Shown here in pieces: positions 11,356 to 23,768 of a stretch of DNA of 64,000 bases (position 1 is its first letter; each line of letters starts with the position of its first letter). The DNA is taken from NCBI GenBank assembly GCA_036346255.1, contig CM070632.1:22647408-22711407 (forward strand). The letters are read 5' to 3'. Made by a program: the position numbers and the translations under genes. Source of the stretch: Ampelocalamus luodianensis. Lineage: Eukaryota > Streptophyta > Magnoliopsida > Poales > Poaceae. Under the pieces are notes generated by a model. The model did not search any database. It had not been told where the DNA came from and saw only the letters and a program-made list of their open reading frames with translations.

Positions 11356-13342
11356 AACCAGCACCGTTGGACGTGAAAGACGAGGAGATAACCACGGTGG
11401 GGGATAGAGTGCTTGCGATCCAATGGTTTCATGATGATGATTTGATATCTAAAACACCTACAACAACTGAGGAGGATGGTAAAGGTATGAGAATGGTGTT
11501 GAATTGCATACTCATCAAGAAGAGGTATGCGTCTGAGTTCGATCTCTAGTGTTCCTTTGAATATTCCATGTTCTGAAATTTGTACGCTCAATTTACATAA
11601 TGTGGAATTGATTACCCATAAGGACGTTCTTACTAAAATATCTTTTGATGATCTTTTATACTATATCATGTTCGATGTTCATAGAGAGCTATCTAGTGTG
11701 ATTGAGAATCTTGCTAAAGTTTCATGTTTAAAATCACTCGTTAGTACTTATGCCTACACATATACATTCAATTTGATTGGAGATTATGGTGTAGATGACA
11801 AGTTCTATGTTTATCGAATATGCATTACTTGTGATAATCTTGCTGATTTAAACTTGCATGTTTTGCGCAAACCATCTATTGAGAAATATCATGATCATTT
11901 TGAGATGGATTTTAATACAAGTGCCTATTGTTTAGAACGCAATATGATGCCTACTTGTTTCTCCTATACATGTAAACAACGTAGTCGAGTTGAAGCATGG
12001 AAGAAACTAAAATTTTTCTCTCAATATTTGAACAACTTGATCTAGTGGGTCCCTCTTATATCTTGTCCATGTACTTACCAAAGTCGAGGACGATTTTTTC
12101 TCATGGGAGGAGAATGATGTGGTGAAAGTATCGCAATGTATATATCAAATACATCCTATGGTGCTATGATCCTAATTATTTTGTGCGCAACAACGAGAAT
12201 GTCACAACAATTGATGCATACATATACCACGTATATCGTTGTTCTTTTGTTTATTACACTTTCAGCAAATCATCATGTGCTAAGCGAAAGGAGTTTGGAT
12301 GATAAATATATATACCATGCATATACGTTGTATTATTTGTCTAGCACATCTTCACGCTATCAAAAGCCGAGGACGGCTTTTCTTGAAGAAAGGGAGGATG
12401 ATGAGGATATCCCTACTACTTATGAGGTTATTCGTGAAGCAGGAGCTAAACTTCTCAAACAACAGGTGCATTTGTTTCTTAATGAATTTCCTTTTGTTGC
12501 CAATGAGAATTGGTTACTACCTAAAGCAATACTTGGTGCATTCTCAGGTTTGACAAATTTAAAGACTTTGGAACCGAGAGGAGGAGAGGAGGCGGGAACA
12601 AATTCATGGAGGAGAAACACATGCGGCCAACAAGGGAGAAGAAACCCATGTGGCCAACGAGAGGAGCGTGCTCTCGGGATAAAACCCTAGCTCATGCGGG
12701 CGGTCAAGAAGGACATATGGTGACATGGCAACAAGGGTTACATTGGCATAAAAGAAGCATCAAGTGCATCGAACAAATTCGCATAAGCTAAGAGAAGGAA
12801 AGCTCACAATACAAGGGAAACCGAGAGGAGACTAGTTTAAATTTTCAAATTAAAGTAGGGCGTTTTTGAATCGGATTCTTGTTCACGTGAGCGATGTCGG
12901 ACTCGGATCTCGTAGCGATGAAGCGATGTCGGACTCGGATTCTGTAGCACTTGGTTCTGTTCATCGAGTTTTGTGCTTGCGTGGGAGGCTATATAAACCC
13001 CATGGCCGCACTATAGAGGTAGACCAGTTTATGCATAAGATTGAAACATAGCTATTGCTTGTTCTTTCGACACCAGAGTTCATGCGAGGACTTTGAGAGA
13101 GAATTAGGCGATCCATTTGTTTTGTTCTGCAATCCAAGGTCAAGCCGTCGTTCCATTGGGAATTGGGGACTTGGCGTTCGTCGTTCGTGGTCTCGCGACG
13201 AACAACTACCCGGTGTGTTTTGGGCGTATTCCGAAGAGTTGAGGGTTCGTGCATTGGCGCGAGTGTTCAGCTAGCGACATCGTCTACTTCGCATCAACTA
13301 TCCACGGTTCCTCACTGAGAAGATCGGGCCTCCCCCGTATCA
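11356..13342 (+). mobile_element. Nested insertion in copia RNase H region; LTR-like right half
   Basis: Interrupts the copia frame between ...CDADWASSVDD (13343 and beyond) and STSGYC (before 11355). Flanked by AGAAC (11351-11355) and AGACC (13343-13347), a possible 5-bp duplication with one mismatch. The right end is CA. A purine-rich tract followed by TG occurs near 12105-12117, so 12117-13342 may be an LTR with a TATA-like GGCTATATAAA near 12988. The left part holds two plus ORFs (11527-12045, 172 aa; 12136-12690, 184 aa) with no family I recognise. Possibly a 5'-truncated Ty3/gypsy element. Confidence 0.6.
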
Positions 13343-14082
13343 AGACCTCTTATCATCCACACTGCTCGCCCAATCAGCATCGCAATATCCTTCCACATTC
13401 AGATGTTGATTCTTCCTGAACCAAAGACCTTTCCTAGGCTACTCTTCAAATACCGTAGGATTCGATAGACAACATCCATGTGTCATGTTCTGGGATCATG
13501 CATATATCGACTAACCACACTCACTGCATATGAAATATCAGGTCTTGTATGACACAAATAGATGAGACGCCCAACAAGCCTTTGATAAGCTTCCTTGTCA
13601 ACTGGATCTCCCGACTCAGCACATAGCTTGTGATTCCTATCAATAGGTGAAGTAATAGGGCGACACCCAAGCATACCCGTTTCTGCCAGTAGATCAAGGA
13701 CATACTTTCTCTGGGAGAACTATACCATTCGAAGAACGGGCAATCTCAATCCCAAGAAAGTATCGAAGAGGTCCAAGATCTTTCACCTCAAATGCCTCTC
13801 CCAATTTTTTCTTCAAGGACTTGATTTCCTCGGCGTCGTCTCCAGTAATCACAATATCATCAACATAGACTACCAATATAGTGATATATGATCCTCTATG
13901 CCTATAAAACACACTATGATCTCCATTACATTGAGAATAGCCCATACTACAGACTGCATGCCTGAATCTATCAAACCACGCCCTTGGAAATTGCTTCAGA
14001 CCGTATAAAGACTTCTTGAGTCTACACACCTTCCTCTCAGTCTGCTTGTTCTCAAAGCCTGGAGGAATCTCCATGTATACCT
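13343..14082 (-). pseudogene. Copia reverse transcriptase, C-terminal part
   Basis: Minus strand: YMEIPPGFE, CRLKKSLYGLKQFPRAWF, the catalytic YVDDIVITG, FEVKDLGPLRYFLGIEI and CHTRPDISYAVSVVSRYM. One frameshift near 13695 and a stop near 13487. Its N-terminal half is across the 14083-19120 insertion: DVKNVFLHGDLQEEV ends at 19121. Confidence 0.93.
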
Positions 14083-17000
14083 TGTAACATCCCAACTTTA
14101 TGCTTGTGTTTCAAATGTAAGAAAATCAGTAGAAATTAAAACTTTTTCTTACATCATGTATTTCCTTTTGTGCCAATCAATTCTTGTACAAGGAATTGTG
14201 GAAATACATTGTCACAAGTCTTGTTGATCCAAATCTTGATATTCCAAAAACAATCTTGTCAAATCTGATGATCATCCTCTGGAAATATTTTTCTTAAGTC
14301 TCTGTGATGGTATGTGACCCCTCTGAAAAATTTCACAATTTTTAGAAATTGTTTGAATATTTTTGGAGGCGATCAAACTGTTTGACTCTCAGTCAAACAT
14401 TAAAACAGAGCCTTGCAGAATTTTTGGAGATTTATTCACAGTATAAAAACCTCTGAAAATTTTACACAAGGTTAATATCTGAGTTAGCAAGCTCCTGTAA
14501 AAATTTCATAATTTTTGTAGTTAATTTGCTACCTCAAATAAATCTTTCAAAGTCTCTGTTCTTATTTCGAAGTCAAACTTGGTTTACTGTTACTCGGGTT
14601 CGAGTCAGACTCGGGCTCGAGCCAATTGATTCGGTCCAGTCAACTAACTGCACCGAGCCACTCTTTAAAACGCGCGGTGGATCTCAACCGTTAGATCTAA
14701 ATCGCACGTCCCGCTCGCGTGTAAGACTTCGGACCTTCCGGTTGCAAGTCTGATTGTCGACCGTTAGATCTCCATCCAACCGTTGAGATTTCCCGAAACC
14801 TTCGGACCCTCCGGTTGCATTTTTGAATCAGAGCCGTTGGATTAAGATCCAACGCTCGCGTACCCCTTCGTTGAAACTTGAGTTTACAACGTGGAGCTAT
14901 CTGAGCCGTTCGTTTCTAATCGTAAGGCTCGCAATCTCCCCGTTGTGTTTTAAACCTGGGAGGCGTGGCGCTTTCGTGGCCGTCCGATTTAGATCTAACG
15001 GCTGTGAATCGCCCGAGCCTTTTTCCTGGTCGTCTTCTACCTCCAGCCGTGCAAGCACTGTAGGGGGTTATGGCAGCGTCATTTCATGCCTCCTACGGCC
15101 GCCCTAGTCCACAGTAAGGGTCGTGGGAGACACTTTCGGCCATGCCATGCCCTAGTGCACCAGCTATAATCTTTTCCATGTCGGCCGCGCATTGTGCTTT
15201 GTGTTTTGCCGCCCGAGAGAGGAGTGGTGCAAACCCTAACACTTTCTTGGCCTTATAAGCACTCTCAATGCCTCCTGGTATGTCTTTAGACCACCATCAA
15301 GCCCCATTCACAATATTGAAGCTTAACACCTCAAAAATGGCAAACCGCCATTGTTGACCCGTGAAGCTCCATTGGTGTTCTTGGTGTTCCAGTGGTCCTC
15401 CTTCATGTTTCTTTGCCCTAACCTTATCTATTTACTTCCTTGAGCATTACCCCTCACTTAATTTTGGATTTGATTCTCAGGAATTGTCCAATTTGGGGTT
15501 TGTTCAAATTCGACCGAAATTGGTCATCTTCTTCCTCAGCTCAGGTGAGTGCTCCATTTTTCAATTGCTTGCTCATGTAGCTTCTGTGAATCATCATGAA
15601 GCTATTTTGATGCTTTGGTATCACTCATTTGACTCAGGGTATCTATCTCGGGTTTTCTTCCCCAAGTCCGGCGAGCTTTCACCGTGATCAAGCATCTCCG
15701 GCCATCTTTGAAGCTTCTTGTCGCTAAGGTAGCTTCTTATTAGTCCTTAGTGGCTCTGGCACCCGCATCCTAGGCTTGCAGTGGAGCTCATCGCGATTTT
15801 CGTGTTTAGCAGTAAGGTTCCATTTTCGTTTTCCGGCTAGCCGGCGTTCTAGTCCCTCGCCGCCGGCGAGAATGCTACCATTAGATTCGTAGTGCTATTG
15901 CGATTCCATTTCAGTGCTTGGTTGGCGCCGCCGCGGCCAGTGTCGCCGGCGATTAGCCGTGCAAGCCGCTCGGGTTTTGCCGGCGCAGAAGCTCCCGTTT
16001 TCGTCACTTAATTAGGACACATTAATTGCCAATCATTAGTTAATTAATTGTGTCTTAATCTTTGTCGTTGAGCCACTGACCAGTGGGCCCAACATCCGTA
16101 AATCACCCTCTGGTGCAACTCCGCACTGTTCCGACATCATTAATGCTTAATCATTGATTAATTAATGTGTCGGCATTTAATCCCTGTCGGAAATCTCCTT
16201 TGGGTCGCTGACTTGTGGGCCCGAGGGGTTAAAATCAAATCTCAGGAGTCATTAGTGTCTAATTAATGGTAATCATTGGAATCATTAATTCTGTCCTAAC
16301 CGCCACTCTCGGTCGCTGACAAGTGGGCCCAGTGCACTGTGCACGCGGGTTAAAACATTGCGGTCATGACTCTAAGTCACTGACATGCGGTCCCACGTGT
16401 CAGCATCTCCCTTTGAACTGCGATCATTATCCACCGTTCATTTTTAGATCTGCGGCCTTGATCGTGAGTGCATTCGGACCCTCCGGTTGCCTTGATCATT
16501 CTCGACCGTCGATCTTGCGATCAACGGCTGAGATTGTGTTTGCAACCGCACCGTCCGAATGCATACACTCGTGTGCCCCGTTGGATCTTGATCCAACGGT
16601 GGGCTCCGATTAGGTTTGGCGCGCGTGCGCTGTTTTCGGCGCGCGTGAGCCGTAGGATGTTAGATCAAGGGTTGTCGAGCGTCCACGTCGTTTTCTTTTA
16701 ATTGGGTTGTTCTGTATTTCGGTAAGTGTTTGTTTAACAACTGAAAATGATATAAAAACTTTAGAAACTCATAACTAATTCATTTTAACTGCTTTTTAGA
16801 TAATTCCAACGGTAATAAATTATGTTGTCACTTTAGTTTATTATAAAAATGGATTTAAGCATATTCCAGTAGCAGAAAATTGTGTAGTTAGAAATAACTT
16901 GATTTCTGTCATTTTGAATATTCCAGAAATAGTTTTAATCTTGAATAATGCATATCTTTTTCTGTATAAATCCAAATTGTGCAAAATCAATTTTGTTAAA

Positions 17001-18065
17001 TGCCTCGGTTAGTATAATTTCATATAAAATAGGATTTGAACATGTTCACAATTCTGTAAAATGATTTGTATTAGATTTACAACTTAGAAAAATCATAAGT
17101 AAATGTGTGTAACTCCAAATTTAGTAAATCCAACTTTGCTGTTATTAGGATGTCGTAATCTACCTGCTATAAAAATTTCAGCCCTTAGATCATTCTGGAA
17201 AGTTTCGCCATGAACAGTATTAATTATTAATTAGGTTGATATTGGGCTGAGAAAGAGTATTATGTCCATATCTTTTGCATGCTTAGTTCAAATTGCATAA
17301 TTCTTGTTCCTGTCACTTTATAAAGTCATTCCCTAGCTGTTGTGTAGATTTTATTAGATTTGGATGTGTTTTGCTGTTGGAGTTTATTTGGTGTTCTTCG
17401 TTCTTATTTGCTTATCGCCTTTTCGCGTTAGGTTCCGAAGATAATATTCTTAATCTCGATATTGAGCCACAGACCATCGGACTGCACTTCACCAGCAAGC
17501 GGATGTAGCATTCATTTGATCATATTGTTCCTACTATTTTCAAATTCTAATATATTGTTTGCAAATTCTATGTATGCATTGCTATGTTGTTTTAAACTAT
17601 TGTCGATAGTTGGCCTACTAGATGCATTATCAGTAGGAAATGTTTATTCCTCTACTACTGAAGCCTAGGTTACTTGCTGTGATTTTGGGTTCGCGGGATG
17701 GACCCTTGTCACTTAGTAGTTTACGTGTCATTATGCTTAGCCATGCTTAGCTATCGGTAGAAATGGGCAGTTATCGACTCGTCGATAACTTTGATCACAC
17801 AAACTATTACTATGTGTACATTTCAGCCTTGTGCTTTGTCTAAATTGCAAAACTAAAACTGAAAATGAAAACAATTTAGACTTGGGCACAATGGTAAGAT
17901 GGTGTGATCTTTTGGGTGTGATTGGAATGGTGCCCGGGTCAATTAAGGACCGAACTACTTGTGAGTATCATTATCCGAGCATTCTGTGTGCTAACCACAC
18001 TAGAGGGATATGGGACCTCTCTTAGTGAGTACTTTGGGTGTGTTAATTAATGAGTCGCGTGGTGG

Positions 18066-18163
18066 GTTGCATATTTGATTATATGCAACATGGACACGTT
18101 GTAGGGAGGAGAACACCGCGAGGCGGTGTATCTTGCTCCACGTATGGGTCCTTGTGATCCATA
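18066..18163 (+). repeat. Hairpin cluster in the solo LTR
   Basis: Three stem-loops: 18066-18089 (GTTGCATAT...ATATGCAAC), 18113-18129 (ACACCGC-GAG-GCGGTGT) and 18143-18163 (TATGGGTC...GATCCATA with one G-U pair). Equivalent clusters occur in the LTRs at 38296-38437 and 50902-51151. Confidence 0.7.
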
Positions 18164-18680
18164 TTTCATCGGCAGATCACTAAGGATTAACCCCATACGT
18201 GCGTCTCTTGATTAGCATATTCCATTGGAAAGGGTTCAGTAGGACTTAGCCGTGCTTGGCATACCAAAGGAAGTGTGCTTAATAGCTTGGCAAAAAGGCG
18301 ATGCAAGTGTGGGTACATTGGTACACCTGCAGGATTAAAACTATTCGAATAGCCTCGTCCTAGGTTATGGACACGCTTGGATAAGCTTTTCAAGAGTTAG
18401 ACTACAACATTTTAAATTAAAACTTGATGGGTGATATGAATCGTGATTCATGCTATGTTGTGGTGGCTTTGGGAAAGTCACTTCTAGGTGGATACTTGTT
18501 ACTTATGCTTACTCATTTGTTATTTAAATGCTTAAAAACAGATTTTACAAACTCATTGTTCAATCTATTACAATATTGCAAATGAAACTTGCTTTATGCG
18601 TCCAAAGAACCATATAACCACATTCCTTTGAATACGACTTTCATGTAGCTATGTATAGGCTTGCTACTCGTAAGTCTTGC

Positions 18681-18721
18681 GAGTACATTTTGTACTCACT
18701 GCATTGCTTGTGTTGTGCAGA
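18681..18721 (+). promoter_or_regulatory. LTR stem-loop followed by acceptor-like AG
   Basis: GAGTAC-ATTTT-GTACTC is a perfect 6-bp stem, followed by a T/G-rich run to TTGTGCAG at 18721. The other two LTR families have TGAGTC-GACTCA stems followed by a T-rich run and TTTTAG in the same sense. Confidence 0.6.
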
Positions 18722-19125
18722 GGATGATAGTGAGTCCGATGGACCTCACTTTTGTGAGTTGTCTTTGTGGCGATCTAAGGGCGATTAGCTTGGCGCCCGT
18801 CGGTTGCCCCTGTGGTGTTATGTGGCTAACCGGTCGTCTTTTGGTTTAAGCCATCTTATGGCAACTTTTGCTTCCGCTGTTACTTATTTGGTACTTATGT
18901 CATTTGGCCGGTCGGCTGTGTTGTAATAACTTATATTATGTATGTCTTTTGCTAGACTTGTTATATTCTGTTGTATGGAAATGATGCATGCTTGGAATTG
19001 ATGTATGTGTGCTGCTCGTCCTGGGAGGCACATGTTCATCGAGACGCGGATTATTTTATTTGTGATACTAGAACCAGTGAAAGGTTAAGTATTACAAGTT
19101 TAATAAACCGGGGTCTCACATACCT

Positions 19126-19878
19126 CCTCTTGTAAATCACCATGTAGAAAAACATTCTTTACATCCAACTGATGTAGGGCCATCCAAAGTTAGTTGCACA
19201 GGAGATCAACGTTCTTACCGTGCTCATCTTCGCCACTGGTGCAAAGATCTCATCATAGTCTATCCCATATGTTTGACTATAACCTTTCGCAACCAACCGT
19301 GTCTTGTATATTTCTACCCTGCCTTCAGGAGTTTGCTTAATTGTAAACACCGATTTGCATCCTACTACCTTTTTTTCCCGCTGGAAGTGGAACAAGATCC
19401 CATGTCTTGTTCTTCTGAAGTGCGCTAAGTTCCTCTTTCATGGCATCCTTCCACTTAGGATCCTGCTTAGCAGCTCGCCAATCTTTTAGAACATGCACTG
19501 TCTGAAGAGATACAATGAATGCTTTGTATGCAGGTGAGATATGGGAATATGAGATGAAGTTTGTAATGTCATGCTCAAAGCCGTATCGGACTGGAGGCTT
19601 TCCCGTATTAGCTCTAGTTTCCCTATGTTGTGCAAGTGGTAATTCTAAATGAGAGTGATTAGAATGAACATTACCACTCGCCCCAAGGGGAGGCAAGGAA
19701 CTTGATGGAGAGAGATCCGAGGAGGGATTTGGGACTGGATCAACTGGCAAGGCCGGCTATTCAAAAAGCTGTTCAGGCTGTGGCAAAGCCGGGTGTTCAG
19801 AAAGCTCCGCCGTTGGCTCCGCTGTTGGTGGTTCAGGTGCTGTCTGTTTATCTCTCTACTTCTCTCTTTGTTTCCCAA
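19126..19878 (-). pseudogene. Copia reverse transcriptase, N-terminal part
   Basis: Minus strand: PAYKAFIVSLQTVHVLKDW, WKDAMKEELSALQKNKTWDL, GCKSVFTIKQTPEG, YKTRLVAKGYSQTYGIDY, FAPVAKMSTVRTLISCA. One frameshift near 19370-19390. Preceded (to 19878) by a serine/proline-rich linker. Confidence 0.92.
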
Positions 19879-20141
19879 AGCGTCTTCGCTGATAAGCCTT
19901 CAATTCTTTTGGGGCTAGAACTTCTCTCGCATATTCCGTTAGGTTTGGGCACGGAATTGTTCACACAATAACTTCTTCTCGTTGACTCTCCTTGTTCTCC
20001 CCCTCTCGACTGTCACCCTCGGTGATAGGAGAGAGCTCCAAATACTAATCAAGAGTACCTCCACTCGTGTAGTAAGGCTCAAACTCCCGGAATGTCACAT
20101 CCATACTCACGAACAACCTTCGTTCGACTGGGTTCCAACAT

Positions 20142-21431
20142 CTATAGCCCTTCTGACTCGATGAATAGCCTATAAAGATACATTTCAATGCCTATGGATC
20201 CAACTTGCCAACCGATGGTCGGTGGTCTCGTACAAAACACACACAACCAAACACCTTGGGAGGCACCTTGAACTCCCGTTGACCCAAAAAGAAGTTCAGC
20301 TGGAGACCTCATCCCAAGTATTCGAGATGGCATGCGATTGATGAGATACGCTACCGTCATCACTGCCTCGCTCCACAACCCCTTTGGCACATTCATCTGA
20401 AACATGAGTGAACGTGCTACCTCCAACAAATGTCTATTCTTCCTTTCAGCCACTCCATTCTGAGGTGGGGTTCCTGGACAAGTAGTCTAATGAAGTATCC
20501 CCTCTTCTGAGAGATACGTTGCAAACTCCTTATTAACATACTCAGTTCCATTATCGGATCGAAGAATCCGAACCTTTGTGACAAACTGAGTAGCAACCAT
20601 CCTATGGAAGTCCTAGAAACATCGAAGTGTCTCGCTCTTGTGTTTCATCATATAAATCCAAGTCATACGAGTATAGCAATCAATAAATGTGATAAACCAC
20701 TTAAAACCACTCACAGAAGTAACTGAGCACGGACCCCAAACATCTGAATGTACTAATATAAAAGGTTCATAACTCCGAAGACCAATGCTACTATATGTAG
20801 ACCGTGTATGCTTTCCAAACTCACAAGCATCACACACAAGTTTACTCTTATCTACCCTTTTGAACAAATCAGGATATAACTGACTTAAACTCTCAAATGA
20901 TAGATGTCCTAAGCGACGATGATGTAATAAAACTTCTCCCTCGATTCCTCCTATAGCCACTGCTAATGCCGAATCAACCTGATCAATGTACCACAGCCCA
21001 TTACGCCTTATTCCAGTCCCAATCCTCTTCCCAGTTCTCTTCTCCTGGAACAAACACGAATCATCATCAAATGTGACAGTACATTTGAATTGATCAATGA
21101 TAGAACTGACTGAAAGAAGGTTGACAGGAAAGGAGAGAACATGCAAAATGGAGGATAAAGCAATGGATGGTGTGCACTCTACAGATCCTACACCCTGAAT
21201 AAGCTGGGAAGTTCCATCAGCTGTTTGGATAGTTTCAGAATGAGTATATGGGGTGTAAGATGCGAAAGCACTAAGTGAACCCGTGACATGCTTGGATGCT
21301 CCTGAATCTATGATCCAATCAATATGAGAGTGCTTATATGTAGATGTAAGTGCGTGCTCCTGAGTACCTTCGCCCACATGGGCATAGTTTGCAAAGTTAC
21401 CAAATGATATGGAATCATGAAAAGTCTCCAA
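20142..21431 (-). pseudogene. Copia protease and integrase
   Basis: Minus strand: aspartic protease motif WIIDSGASKHVTG, pre-integrase finger region LLHHRRLGHLSFESL, C-x2-C (CDACEFGKH), integrase core start VHSDVWGPC and later VAERKNRHLLEVARSLMF, NRMPSRILG. Stops: TAG at 20613-20615, 20487-20489 and 20192-20194, each where a CAG codon is plausible; also a frameshift near 20250. Confidence 0.93.
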
Positions 21432-21581
21432 TGCCTTTCCCTGCTGCCACTTCTCCCACTACATAGCTTGCTCGCCTGTCAGAGTAACAGACGTGATCTC
21501 CTCTGTCAGGGCCACATTAGCCCTGGGGCCAGCTCAGCCCCTTCCTCGACCTCCACCTCCACAACCACCACGATCTCCACC

Positions 21582-22560
21582 TCAGCCTCGATAATCTCCA
21601 CCTCGGCCTCCACGACCACCACGGCCTCCACCTTGACCTCCATACTGTGGAGAAGGACAAACATGGCTCAGATGTCCTCTCATCCCACAGTTGTAGCACT
21701 CTCTATCATCTGGTATGGCATATGCCGATCTGACCGGGTTGTTGTTCCCCATTACTCGTAGTCGAACCTCCTCCTGTACCATAGCCGAAATAGCCTCCTC
21801 CATGGTAGGCAAGTTTGCCAAGTGAAATATGGTAGCTCTTCTACTCTCAAACTTTGGGTTCAGTCCCTTTAGGAAGTGTGTAAACCATCTGCGTTGCAGC
21901 CACACCCTGCCAATCTCAATATCACCAACACACGTTAACTGCAGTGGATCATAGTGATCTAAATCTGCCCACAGTTGCTGTAGTTCACTAGCATACTCCT
22001 GACGACCGCTCCTCTGTTTGTGGCCTCCACCTTACCCTGGACCTCCACCATCATCATCACATTTCCTGCCCCGGAGTACATGTTGCTTAGCGTCTTCCAT
22101 ATTGCTGGTGCACTCTGCATCATCTCCACCATGCGAGCGATGGATGGAGCCATCAAAGTTAGCAACCAAGTTACCACCACAGAGTTGGTGGTGTTCCACA
22201 TCCTCCAACCCATGCTCGTCTTGTCTGCAGGCTCAACGCAAGTCTCCTGCAGGTAGTGCTCCACCCCATTCGTCCTCAGAATTAGCTGAGCCCTTCTAGA
22301 CCAACTCAGGTAATTCTTACTTCCTTCCAACTTACATCATTTGGCATCAGCTCCAGTTTTAAGTCAGATGACCCTGCACCAGCCAGCGGACCTATCATAC
22401 CTGTCGCGAAGAGGTCCTGTAACATGCTTCTCATGTCACCTTGAGTTACCAGCGGGGAAGTAGTCTCACCAACTGCCGCCTTCATTACGGCTTCTTCCTC
22501 CTTCCTCGCAACCTCAATTTCCTCAGGGGTCATCTTCTCAAACAACCAGAGCAATGCCAA
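21582..22560 (-). pseudogene. Copia gag with CCHC zinc knuckle
   Basis: Minus strand blocks: N-terminal part (22560-22306), capsid-like NYLSWSRRAQLILRTNGVEHYL with WRMWNTTNSVVVTWLL (22330-21959), and a C-terminal block with FLKGLNPKFESRR and the zinc knuckle CYNCGMRGHLSHVC followed by a Gly/Arg-rich tail (21905-21582). The parts lie in different frames, so at least two frameshifts exist. Confidence 0.9.
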
Positions 22561-23160
22561 TCACTATCAAGATATACCGCGCGTATCTCCCACGATCATG
22601 GCAATTCTTCACGCATCAATGTTGTGCCGGACCTCAATGACCGCCTTCACGATTATCCAAAGCATGCAGATTTGTAACATAATAATTTTTTTCTGTCCAA
22701 ACCGGACTAACCTTTTTTTATTTTCCTTTCTTTCCTTCCACCGACACGGCTGCCGATCGGTTCCTTTTTTCTTTCTTTCTTACCACTGCCCGCCGACACT
22801 TCTTTCCTCCTCGGTTCCTTTCTTCCTCCACCGAAAGAAGCGAGGTAGCGACTAGGCGGCGACCAGAGGCGGCGACTAGAGGCGAAGGCGAGTAATGGCG
22901 GCGACCAGGTGTGGCGAAGATGGGCGGCGATGGCAGATCGGGCGCGAGGGCGACCGGTGGCGGCGACCAGAGGTGGTGATGCCGGTGGTGCTTCGTCAGC
23001 CCACCCTAGCCGCAGCCCGTGCTCACGCGCAAGACGAGCGAGCTCACCCGCGGGGCGACGCGGCGGCGGTTTGCAGGAGGCAGAGGACGACCACGAACAG
23101 CGGCGGCGGCGGATTGGATCTGAGGTTAGTCCGATTAGGGTTAGGGTTGGGTGGTGGGGA
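22561..23160 (-). other. Copia 5' leader region
   Basis: Between gag and the primer binding site. The part nearer the LTR (22850-23150) is GC-rich with GGCGGCGA repeats. Short plus-strand ORFs here are antisense to the transcript and are not regarded as genes. Confidence 0.5.
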
Positions 23161-23175
23161 ACGGCTCTGATACTA
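23161..23175 (-). promoter_or_regulatory. Primer binding site of copia element
   Basis: On the minus strand, TAGTATCAGAGCC follows the 5' LTR; it matches the 3' end of initiator methionine tRNA (TGGTATCAGAGC type) used by many plant LTR elements. Confidence 0.85.
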
Positions 23176-23300
23176 TGTGGAATTTCGGGGGTTTATTGTT
23201 GTGTGTCCCGTAGGATCCCCACAACTATATTTATAGCCTCAAACAAGAATCCGACTCTTATACAACTTGCTTATTGAGATCGAACACGAACTCTCCAACA
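23176..23300 (-). repeat. 5' LTR of copia element (125 bp)
   Basis: Nearly identical to 10793-10917. Contains a TATA-like TATATTTATA and ends CAACA against the target duplication AATCC. Confidence 0.95.
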
Positions 23301-23768
23301 AATCCAAAATGCATGCACACAAAAAAGGCAAAATATATATGTTCAAGTGACCCAGTGGTCTGATGCATGATATACTAATGAGAATGAAAAGAACAGTGTT
23401 CTAATGTCTTTCCATTGTAACTGGTAGGATATAGCACTAATAGGTTCTTCAATAATCTTCAAAGTCATTGATTCATCCGGTGCAAATTAATAGGTTCTTC
23501 AATAATCTTCAAAGTCATTGATTCATCCGGTGCAAATTTTTAGAGAGGCGCATCCCACAATCTTAACAACTAATCATACTATGGAGCCAATATACACTCT
23601 CTACTCCCTGAACCAAAAAAAAACTCGTAAGCAATATAAAATCAATCATAATCATGTTACAGTCATCCAGAATGACACAAACATGGAATATTTGGCAATT
23701 TCGTATGACTCTTATCAGTTTCATGCATCCAGTCATCTCTTCTCCTTGGACTACCAAAAGGAATTCCA
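23301..23768. repeat. Segmental duplication copy A, right part
   Basis: Continues copy A after the copia insertion; matches 32640-33080. Contains an exact 50-bp tandem duplication not present in copy B. Confidence 0.85.
23439..23538. repeat. Exact 50-bp tandem duplication
   Basis: Units 23439-23488 and 23489-23538 (AATAGGTTCTTC...GCAAATT) are identical, so the duplication is recent relative to the segmental duplication. Confidence 0.95.

Larger units (their letters stand above)
14083..19120 (+). mobile_element. 5.04-kb solo-LTR-like insertion in copia RT
   Basis: Starts TGTAACATCCCAAC and ends GGGGTCTCACA, flanked by the perfect 5-bp duplication TACCT (14078-14082, 19121-19125). No gag, pol, primer site or internal direct repeat of its ends is present, so the simplest reading is a solo LTR of the long-LTR Ty3/gypsy kind (similar TGTAA...CA design and stem-loops to the two elements at 34541 and 50356). 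A non-autonomous element cannot be excluded. Contains three imperfect ~130-bp repeats around 15990-16330, each ending near GCTGAC-AGTGGGCCC, and further repeats with CGGACCCTCCGGTTGC at 14790-14820 and 16460-16490. Confidence 0.75.
10793..23300 (-). mobile_element. Ty1/copia LTR retrotransposon with two nested insertions
   Basis: Bounded by 125-bp LTRs that start TGTGG and end CAACA, with target duplication AATCC at 10788-10792 and 23301-23305. Gag-pol runs on the minus strand in copia order: gag, zinc knuckle, protease, integrase, reverse transcriptase, RNase H. The internal region is split by an insert at 11356-13342 and another at 14083-19120; without them the element is about 5.5 kb. Multiple stops and frameshifts make it inactive. 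The duplicate region at 32434-33080 shows the empty site. Confidence 0.95.

Noticed and set aside
12136..12690. 184-codon ORF with a hydrophobic N-terminus, considered as an envelope-like gene
   Set aside because: No recognisable domain, and the putative LTR start falls just upstream, so it is more likely LTR sequence.
21417..21761. 114-codon plus ORF rich in Ser/Thr
   Set aside because: Antisense to the Gly/Arg-rich tail of copia gag.
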